A DNA stretch of 12,482 bases, from positions 1-12,482 of the forward strand of contig JAEOTK010000249.1 of NCBI GenBank assembly GCA_016839875.1. The letters are read 5' to 3'. The notes below the pieces were generated by a model. The model was not told the DNA's origin. It saw only the letters and a program-made list of their open reading frames with translations, and did not search any database. Made by a program: the position numbers and the translations under genes. Of the stretch, positions 7,294 through 12,482 are shown piece by piece; position 1 is the first letter of the stretch, and each line of letters starts with the position of its first letter. This DNA is from Candidatus Heimdallarchaeota archaeon. Its GTDB lineage: Archaea > Asgardarchaeota > Heimdallarchaeia > Heimdallarchaeales > Heimdallarchaeaceae.

Positions 7294-8955
7294 TTAAGGA
7301 AACCATCCTCCAAAATCATCATAGGGATCTGTTGGATCTTTTCCCAACATGACTTCCAATCCGTCCTTCATTCCTCCACCATCAGTGTCATCGTCAAAGG
7401 GATCAGTATAATATTCCATAATTTCTTCATAATTCGATAATCCATCATTATCAGGATCTTCATATGAGTCATTTACTAATGGATTTGTTCCAAAGAAATA
7501 TTCCTTCCAATCAGATAAACCATCACCATCAGTATCAGGATTCCAAGGATTCGTTCCTAGTTGAATCTCAAGACCATCAATTGCCATATCATTATCAGAG
7601 TCAATATCGAGAGGATCCGTGCCATATGTATAAACTTCTTCACCATCTAGTAATCCATCATCATCAGAGTCAGAATCACAAGGATCTGAATTATAAGTGA
7701 AAAGTTCCCAGTTGTCATCTAAACCATCAGAGTCAGAATCCGGATTTGTCCAATTAGTAAAATAAACGCTTACTTCCCATCCAGTAGTTATAGTATCGCC
7801 ATCATGGTCTGTTAAACCATCACTTGAGGAAATTGGATTGAAACCATGTTCGATTTCCCAACCATCTTCGAGATAATCATTATCTGTATCTGTATCATAA
7901 GGATCTGTTGAATGGGTGCATTCTTCCTGATTAGTCAAATTATCTCCATCTGGATCTGCAGGATTTTCGTATGTTAATGGATCAAAACCATATTCAACTT
8001 CAAATCCATCTGTCATACCATCAGCATCAGTATCAGAAATAAAAGCGTCTGTATTGTAAATCAAACGTTCAAAATGATTGATTAGACCATCACCGTCAGG
8101 ATCATCGTTTGGATGAGTTCGTTCCCAAAAGTACCGTAAGAAACCAGCACTTAAACTAGTCATGATATCCAAACAATTTCGAGCAGCATACATATAGTTA
8201 TCAGCAATTCCATCAAGTATGTCATTATTGACATAGGGCCAATAATCTATACTTCTATGTGCTGCATAGTCAATCCATCCCCATGGATCCCTACAATTAT
8301 AATGATCCTCTAGGGTATCAAATCTATAAATCCCATCTAGATTAGGAGCGTCAGGATGGATATTATCTCCAGAACACCAATTATCATCGATATATTGCTC
8401 ATATTCGGCATGACCAGAAAATGGAGTAGCTATAGCGTGATGAGGTACTGTTAAATCCTGAAGAAGATGCAAAGCTATACCAAATTTATAATAAGCTGTT
8501 GTCTTATCTGAACTATAATCCATTATTGCTTCATCAATAAGATCTTGAACCCAATCTGCAGCGGAATGGGGACCTATAAATGGATAAAAATTAAAGTGCT
8601 CATATGCATGGTGACCATGAAATCTTTTAGGTTTAATATAATCTGGTTCACTCCCTAAAGGACATCCTGCAACATATCCTGTCCCTGTATCTGCTTGCAC
8701 TAAACCGTTTTTGATAGAACTTTCATAAGTTCCGTACATATTTTCCAATTCATTTTCCATCTGGTCGAAATAAGTAGGTTCTAGATTATAACTTAGTAAA
8801 TCATCCTTAAACACCGTCCATATATAGGTATAAAAATTCTGGTGTCTACTTGGTTTATATGCTTTGGTTGTTCTTATCTGACTTATTCCAATTGTTCCGA
8901 TTAAGGAGAATATCAGTATTAGAACAAAAACTTTCTTTTTTATTTTCATTTTCAT
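7294..8955 (-). CDS. Secreted zinc-dependent phospholipase C/S1-P1-type protein with thrombospondin type-3 repeats
   Basis: The 553-residue product begins with KMKIKKK and a hydrophobic segment to about residue 32, a signal peptide. Residues about 40-285 resemble zinc-dependent phospholipase C and S1/P1 nucleases: RFHGHHAYEHFNFYPF near 111-126, and ALHLLQDLTVPHHA around H163, D167, H172 and H173, like the H..xD...P.H metal sites of that fold. Substrate (phospholipid or nucleic acid) cannot be told from the sequence. From about residue 288 to 545 come about 11 acidic DxDxDG repeats (DPDGDGL, DTDADGMTDGFE, DSDSDGLDD), typical calcium-binding thrombospondin type-3 units forming a stiff stalk. 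The protein ends in GGWFP with no membrane anchor. AAGG lies 2 nt before ATG 8955 but 8 nt before ATG 8949, so the second ATG (551 residues) may be the true start. It stands alone on the minus strand, divergent from the caspase-like gene. Confidence 0.85.
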   Translation of the reverse strand: MKMKIKKKVFVLILIFSLIGTIGISQIRTTKAYKPSRHQNFYTYIWTVFKDDLLSYNLEPTYFDQMENELENMYGTYESSIKNGLVQADTGTGYVAGCPLGSEPDYIKPKRFHGHHAYEHFNFYPFIGPHSAADWVQDLIDEAIMDYSSDKTTAYYKFGIALHLLQDLTVPHHAIATPFSGHAEYEQYIDDNWCSGDNIHPDAPNLDGIYRFDTLEDHYNCRDPWGWIDYAAHRSIDYWPYVNNDILDGIADNYMYAARNCLDIMTSLSAGFLRYFWERTHPNDDPDGDGLINHFERLIYNTDAFISDTDADGMTDGFEVEYGFDPLTYENPADPDGDNLTNQEECTHSTDPYDTDTDNDYLEDGWEIEHGFNPISSSDGLTDHDGDTITTGWEVSVYFTNWTNPDSDSDGLDDNWELFTYNSDPCDSDSDDDGLLDGEEVYTYGTDPLDIDSDNDMAIDGLEIQLGTNPWNPDTDGDGLSDWKEYFFGTNPLVNDSYEDPDNDGLSNYEEIMEYYTDPFDDDTDGGGMKDGLEVMLGKDPTDPYDDFGGWFP

Positions 8956-9048
8956 TACCTTATTTCTTTAAAAGAAACGACTTTCCATTTCATTCCTTTT
9001 TTTGACCTCTACTCTGTTGAGTGAAGTCAATATTATTAGTCAAAGAAA

Positions 9049-9057
9049 CTTATAAAC
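9049..9057. promoter_or_regulatory. TATA-like box between the phospholipase-like gene and repeat copy B
   Basis: CTTATAAAC on the plus strand is GTTTATAAG on the minus strand. On the minus strand it could drive the phospholipase-like gene with a leader of about 70 nt. On the plus strand it would start an RNA near 9079, at the beginning of the conserved repeat block (9074). The near-palindromic sequence fits both. Copy A has a degenerate equivalent (CATAAAC, 6839-6845). Confidence 0.4.
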
Positions 9058-9073
9058 AATATGTAGAAATACA

Positions 9074-9221
9074 ATAACTCATCGAACATAGTGATTGAAT
9101 GTTACAGCTATTAATCCAACCACCATGAACGAATCATGGTTGGAACCATCGATAGATTCGACAGAGATTACCTCTTGTAACAGGCAACTAGTAATATGAA
9201 GATTGGTATATAAACTAGAGA
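9074..9221 (+). repeat. 148-bp direct repeat, copy B
   Basis: This is the partner of 6859-7006, ungapped and 87% identical. It lies between two divergent genes, 118 bp from the phospholipase-like start and 142 bp from the caspase-like start. It has clearer pairing than copy A: TGTTACA 9100-9106 is perfectly complementary to TGTAACA 9176-9182, and CCAAC...CATGA 9116-9128 pairs with TCATGGTTGG 9134-9143 with a 3-base bulge. It ends in TATATAAAC (9207-9215). T-runs follow at 9231-9236 and 9262-9267, so a plus-strand RNA of about 160 nt from 9077 could end there. A DNA-level control element for the two divergent genes is equally possible. Confidence 0.88.
9207..9215 (+). promoter_or_regulatory. 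TATA-like box at the end of repeat copy B
   Basis: TATATAAAC occupies the same position as the palindromic box in copy A. It could start a transcript near 9237 that leads into the caspase-like gene. ATTTAAATA at 9277-9285 is a nearer candidate, giving a leader of about 55 nt. Confidence 0.35.
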
Positions 9222-9351
9222 TAGATACTAGATTTTTTCAGTTTTAATTATCTCTCTGTCATTTTTTATGCAGAGAATTTAAATAGTTAGTTTACCAATA
9301 AAGATGGTCTACTCAAAGAGTAGATGTCAAGGAGAATCCGTTAAGATTGAT

Positions 9352-9355
9352 GGAG
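9352..9355 (+). promoter_or_regulatory. Shine-Dalgarno site deciding the caspase-like start
   Basis: GGAG lies 8 nt before ATG 9364, whose product opens directly with a signal peptide. The longer in-frame start at 9304 would place 20 unneeded residues in front of that signal. Confidence 0.65.
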
Positions 9356-9363
9356 TTAAATAT

Positions 9364-11697
9364 ATGAGAATCAAAAGAACAGATAATAAAATAAAAACTA
9401 TGTTAGTAGGAATACTACTCATAAGTTCAATATTGCTGATATCTTTAGATAGTAAGAAAACTATCGCAGCTACCCAAACTGAAGATGATTGGGAATTCTT
9501 TGAAAGCTTCGAAGAAGAACCTTTCACAGAGTGGTCTTTTGCACCACCATCCGCATATAATCAAATTCAACTTACAAGTCACCCTTATGCTAAAGATGAA
9601 ACGCATGTACTAAAAGCTGAAGGTACAGGAAATAGATATTATGACGGAGTTCAACATTATGTTTCTTTCAGTGATGGATCAATAGAAGCTTGGGTTTTTC
9701 CATCTGGAAGTAATTATCTTCGTCCTTGTCTCTGGATTAGAACAACAACAATGGATCCAAATGAAGATCCTTGTTTCAGAGATGGATATTTATTACGAAT
9801 TGATGTCAGGACAATGTATCTTTACTGTATAGTAAATGGTGTAAGTACATGGACATTAACTAAAGATATAGGGTATATAATGAATAGTTGGTGTAAACTG
9901 AAATTGCAGGTTATAGGGGATGAAATAGATGCATGGGTTGAAAAAAGTGGAATAAACTATCACCTAGAAAGAAGTGATAGCACACACACTAGTGGAAAAG
10001 CAGCTTTTTCAGCGAGAACAAATGTGGGATCTTCTTATTATACATACTTTGATGCAGTAAAAATAAGCTATACAACAGATAGATGGGATGAAGGATTTGA
10101 AACCTGGTCTGAAGTAACAGAACAATGGGATTTTGATTCTTCACGTTTTACTCAAAGCAGTGAAACTGCAAAGAAAGATACCTATTCTCTAAAAGCTATG
10201 GGAAATGGAGAAGGAAAATACTATGATGGGGTACTGTTTAAAGAAACCGAATTTTCAGATGGTTCTATTGAATGTTGGACACTTCCATATATGAGTAATT
10301 ACCTAAAACCTAGTTTATGGATAAGAGCAACAGAATTTAGCACTGAACAAAATCCTGCATTCAATGATGGGTATTTGTTGCGTTTGGGTGTTCAAAGTGT
10401 TGAACTACTAAAAGTTGAGAATGGATTAGGAACAATTCTTGATTCAGATAATTCTATTGGGTATATTGTAGGGAATTGGTGGCATTTGAAACTTGTAGCT
10501 CATGGAAATAGAATAGAAGCTGAAATCATCAAAGGAGTACATGGTAATCCAACAACATATCTGAGCTATGAAGATAATGATGAACCATTCTACGTAGGAC
10601 AAGCAGGTATGACTGCAAGTACTACATTAGGTTCACCATATGCGGTCTATTTCGATGAAGTAATAATCATTGAGGGAACAACAGGTGCACCGGAAGGTTC
10701 ATACAGAGGTTATACATATAATCAAGTTGGAGAAAAGATAATTGATAATGCATTTGTAGAATTATTAGAAGATAAACCCACAGGATATGAAGTTTTGAAA
10801 TCAGTATATTCCAACTCAGAAGGATATTATTATCTATCATATACCTATACAGGGAGTAATAATCTGAAAATAAGAGCATCCAAAAACGGGGATTTTGTTA
10901 ATATAGTAGATGTTCAAACTGCATTTCCTGGAGAAGTGATTGAGACAGATTTGAACCTTGATACAGTTTACAGAATGGCAGTGATTGTAGGAATAGGTTC
11001 ATGCTCCCCAACATGTGTTAATGATGTTTCCGCATGGTACTATCATTTAAATGATAACTTGGAATTTGATGAAATTTATCTTTATGGTAATAATCCAGAA
11101 CAATATAATTATCCCATCTATATGGGGGATGCAACTGAATATAGAGTAAAAACAAAATTAGAAGAATTAACTCAAAAAGCTGATGCAAATGATGTAATTG
11201 TGTATACATTTTCTGGACATGGAGATGATGGTTTGCTTGAACTAGGTGAGGGTCATAGCGGAGAGACTTACTCAATGCAAATGGTTGACTACAACCGTGG
11301 AGAACACGGAGAAGATGGCTGGTTCCATGATGATGAATTAGCTGATATTGTAGACAATATTATAGCTGGAAGGATTTTTCTCTTTTTAGATTCATGTCAT
11401 AGTGGTGGTTTCAAATCAGATGGTCATTTCAATGATTTAGAAAATGTTGATAATATTTTCTTAGCTATGGCATGTACCAATTCACAAAGTTCTTATTGTT
11501 TTACTGGAGAAGAAGATCCTCAAAGAGGGAAATTTTCATACTACTTCCTTGATTATGCTTGGATTTCATATTATGGTGGTACAAGTGATGTTTCTTTAGA
11601 AGACTGTTTCTTTAAAGCGAAAGAAGAATTGGATCAAGAATCTCCAGATCAAGATGCACAAGTGCTTGATACAGATCCATATAGTTTTTACATATAA
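9364..11697 (+). CDS. Secreted caspase-fold cysteine protease with two N-terminal jelly-roll domains
   Basis: With the start at ATG 9364 the product is 777 residues. MRIKRTDNKIK and the hydrophobic segment that follows, ending near residue 36, form a signal peptide. Two homologous domains of about 200 residues follow (about 41-236 and 239-445), sharing DGSIE.W..P...NYL.P..WIR and DGYLLR motifs; they look like concanavalin/LamG jelly rolls, often sugar-binding. Residues about 447-535 (RGYTYNQ...VELLED...SNSEGYYYL) resemble a carboxypeptidase regulatory-like beta-sandwich. The C-terminal part (536-777) is a clan CD protease: MAVIVGIG opens the fold, His619 lies in YTFSGHGDDG and Cys678 in FLDSCHSGGF, both intact. 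It therefore probably cuts proteins outside the cell or on the surface; cleavage specificity is unknown. There is no C-terminal anchor. It is divergent from the phospholipase-like gene and shares the repeat-bearing intergenic region with it. Confidence 0.88.
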   Translation: MRIKRTDNKIKTMLVGILLISSILLISLDSKKTIAATQTEDDWEFFESFEEEPFTEWSFAPPSAYNQIQLTSHPYAKDETHVLKAEGTGNRYYDGVQHYVSFSDGSIEAWVFPSGSNYLRPCLWIRTTTMDPNEDPCFRDGYLLRIDVRTMYLYCIVNGVSTWTLTKDIGYIMNSWCKLKLQVIGDEIDAWVEKSGINYHLERSDSTHTSGKAAFSARTNVGSSYYTYFDAVKISYTTDRWDEGFETWSEVTEQWDFDSSRFTQSSETAKKDTYSLKAMGNGEGKYYDGVLFKETEFSDGSIECWTLPYMSNYLKPSLWIRATEFSTEQNPAFNDGYLLRLGVQSVELLKVENGLGTILDSDNSIGYIVGNWWHLKLVAHGNRIEAEIIKGVHGNPTTYLSYEDNDEPFYVGQAGMTASTTLGSPYAVYFDEVIIIEGTTGAPEGSYRGYTYNQVGEKIIDNAFVELLEDKPTGYEVLKSVYSNSEGYYYLSYTYTGSNNLKIRASKNGDFVNIVDVQTAFPGEVIETDLNLDTVYRMAVIVGIGSCSPTCVNDVSAWYYHLNDNLEFDEIYLYGNNPEQYNYPIYMGDATEYRVKTKLEELTQKADANDVIVYTFSGHGDDGLLELGEGHSGETYSMQMVDYNRGEHGEDGWFHDDELADIVDNIIAGRIFLFLDSCHSGGFKSDGHFNDLENVDNIFLAMACTNSQSSYCFTGEEDPQRGKFSYYFLDYAWISYYGGTSDVSLEDCFFKAKEELDQESPDQDAQVLDTDPYSFYI

Positions 11698-11718
11698 TTT
11701 TTTTCTCTTTTTTTTTTC
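11698..11718 (+). terminator. T-run terminator of the caspase-like gene
   Basis: Directly after the TAA stop the plus strand is TTTTTTCTC followed by ten or more T, a strong archaeal-type T-run terminator. It separates this gene from the small genes downstream. Confidence 0.65.
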
Positions 11719-11758
11719 TAAAATTTATTTTTATATGTGGTAAAAATCTTCCAAGTTA

Positions 11759-11788
11759 TTTATAAACGTGGTTTTCGCCTTTATAAAC
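11759..11788 (+). promoter_or_regulatory. Two identical TATA boxes, 21 bp apart
   Basis: TTTATAAAC occurs at 11759-11767 and again at 11780-11788. The second would start transcription near 11810, leaving only about 8 nt before ATG 11818 (almost leaderless). The first would start near 11789 and include the GGGGGATGAG stretch. Two start sites for the small operon are therefore possible. Confidence 0.5.
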
Positions 11789-11817
11789 CAATTGGGGGAT
11801 GAGCTAAACAGAGAACA

Positions 11818-12135
11818 ATGAACTGGAAGATGGTCTTTAAGATCTATGCAAAAGGAAAAGAAAAGAAGATAGCTCTAACAAGATATAAACTGACAAACAT
11901 AGATGATCTGAAGTTCTTCCTGAAACAATTCTTTGAGGAACAGAAGGAATGGATAATAGAGGAAGAAAGAGCAAGAAGAGGATGGGGATTCGAGATAGTA
12001 CTAGAAGATAATAGTGGAAGAGAGCTACCTATAAAGAATTTATGTGAGATAATGGAACAAGGAGAGGAAGTGCTGGGATTCTTCGATATGACGTCAATAG
12101 CTCTAGAACAGCTGTTAGTGGAGGGATTGAGTTAA
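11818..12135 (+). CDS. Small soluble protein of unknown function, first gene of a two-gene operon
   Basis: I do not recognise this 105-residue protein. It is highly charged, has no signal peptide or membrane segment, and looks like a mixed alpha/beta domain: a basic strand at the N-terminus (MVFKIYAKGKEKKIALTRY), a helix rich in F, K and E (DDLKFFLKQFFEEQKEWI), then strands (GFEIVLED) and a C-terminal helix (about 70-105). An in-frame TGA at 11800 means ATG 11818 is the first possible start; it has no close ribosome binding site, which fits a nearly leaderless message from the TATA box at 11780. Its stop overlaps the next start by one base (TAATG), so the two products are probably made together and may act together. 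It could be a small regulator or a membrane-protein partner; neither is shown by the sequence. Confidence 0.75.
   Translation: MNWKMVFKIYAKGKEKKIALTRYKLTNIDDLKFFLKQFFEEQKEWIIEEERARRGWGFEIVLEDNSGRELPIKNLCEIMEQGEEVLGFFDMTSIALEQLLVEGLS
12120..12125 (+). promoter_or_regulatory. Shine-Dalgarno site of the small membrane protein
   Basis: GGAGGG within the end of the preceding gene lies 9 nt before ATG 12135, supporting the overlapping start. Confidence 0.65.
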
Positions 12136-12482
12136 TGAGTAATGTCTTAGGAATAAATAGAGAAGAAATCTATGTTGATTTTAGTAAAAAATGGGTGGAT
12201 GTTATTTATCTATTTATTGGAGTAGGAATATTAGCAGGATTTTCCGCATACTCTTTCAAGAGTGGACTCTTTTGGGAAATAGGATTCGGGATAGTTTTCG
12301 CGATTATGACGTTTCTTGCATTATTAGTAACAATAGTTCACATACTTCCACTAACTGAGAAACATAAAGAAGAAGCAAGAACAATAAGATATTTTGAACT
12401 AATAATAGAAGGAATGACTAAAGGAGAACTACATATTTTCTACGAAGAAGTGGATGGAATAAGAACAATAAAACGAAAAATA
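12135..12482 (+). CDS. Small two-helix membrane protein, cut by right window edge
   Basis: From ATG 12135 an open frame of 116 codons runs to the window end without a stop, so the C-terminus is missing. The product begins MSNVLGINREEIYVDF, then has two hydrophobic helices at about residues 20-41 (VDVIYLFIGVGILAGF) and 47-71 (EIGFGIVFAIMTFLALLVTI) joined by a short loop, and continues as a charged soluble tail (ELIIEGMTKGELHIFYEEVD). Both ends would therefore face the same side, probably the cytoplasm. The start overlaps the stop of the 105-residue gene by one base and has a good ribosome binding site. I do not recognise the family; a membrane partner for the upstream soluble protein is an inference from the overlap only. 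Confidence 0.75.
   Translation, partial: MSNVLGINREEIYVDFSKKWVDVIYLFIGVGILAGFSAYSFKSGLFWEIGFGIVFAIMTFLALLVTIVHILPLTEKHKEEARTIRYFELIIEGMTKGELHIFYEEVDGIRTIKRKI

Noticed and set aside
7464..7700. Plus-strand frame rich in His and Gln
   Set aside because: It is the complement of the DxDxDG repeats in the phospholipase-like gene.
7330..8110. DNA tandem repeat in the phospholipase-like gene
   Set aside because: The periodicity is that of the encoded calcium-binding repeats; units differ in length and sequence, so it is not a separate DNA element.
9304..9363. Upstream start that would add 20 residues to the caspase-like protein
   Set aside because: The extension is hydrophilic and precedes the signal peptide; GGAG 8 nt before ATG 9364 supports the shorter form.
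1..12482. CRISPR array, tRNA, rRNA, insertion sequence
   Set aside because: No regularly spaced short repeats, no tRNA-like fold, no conserved rRNA stretch and no transposase-like protein were seen on either strand.

Overview
This window looks like AT-rich archaeal DNA. Gene starts are preceded by TATA-type boxes, often close to TTTATAAAC, and by GGAG-type ribosome binding sites. Genes end in T-runs, one secreted protein carries a PEF-type C-terminal tail, and the gene content (NosD-like beta-helix, TPR-CHAT, archaeal-style secreted hydrolases) fits. An Asgard-type or other uncultured archaeon is my best guess, but lineage cannot be fixed from this sequence alone.

Layout, left to right. (1) 1-3089, minus strand: a two-gene unit made of a PEF-tailed right-handed beta-helix surface protein (1206-3089) followed after 6 bp by a secreted HExxH zinc metallopeptidase (1-1199) that runs off the left edge. 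(2) 3303-6707, minus: a cytosolic 1134-residue protein with 15 TPR units, a coiled coil and a C-terminal CHAT caspase-like protease. (3) 6708-7293: a gene-free stretch with copy A of a 148-bp repeat and, next to it, four consecutive hairpins that look like an RNA gene. (4) 7294-8955, minus: a secreted zinc-dependent phospholipase C/S1-P1-type protein with about 11 calcium-binding thrombospondin type-3 repeats. (5) 8956-9363: a divergent promoter region with copy B of the repeat. (6) 9364-11697, plus: a secreted protein with two tandem jelly-roll domains, a carboxypeptidase-regulatory-like domain and a caspase-fold protease. (7) 11818 to the right edge, plus: two overlapping small genes, a 105-residue soluble protein and a two-helix membrane protein cut by the window end.

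Four of the five large products are predicted to be exported (metallopeptidase, beta-helix, phospholipase-like, caspase-like). The fifth, TPR-CHAT, is an intracellular protease of the same clan (CD) as the exported caspase-like enzyme. The most unusual signal is the pair of 148-bp direct repeats (129 of 148 positions identical, no gaps). They lie 118-151 bp from the starts of TPR-CHAT, the phospholipase-like gene and the secreted caspase gene, and are bordered by TATA-like boxes. Either this is a shared control element tying these three genes into one regulon, or it is a duplicated small-RNA gene. I see no CRISPR array, cas gene, transposase, tRNA or rRNA.
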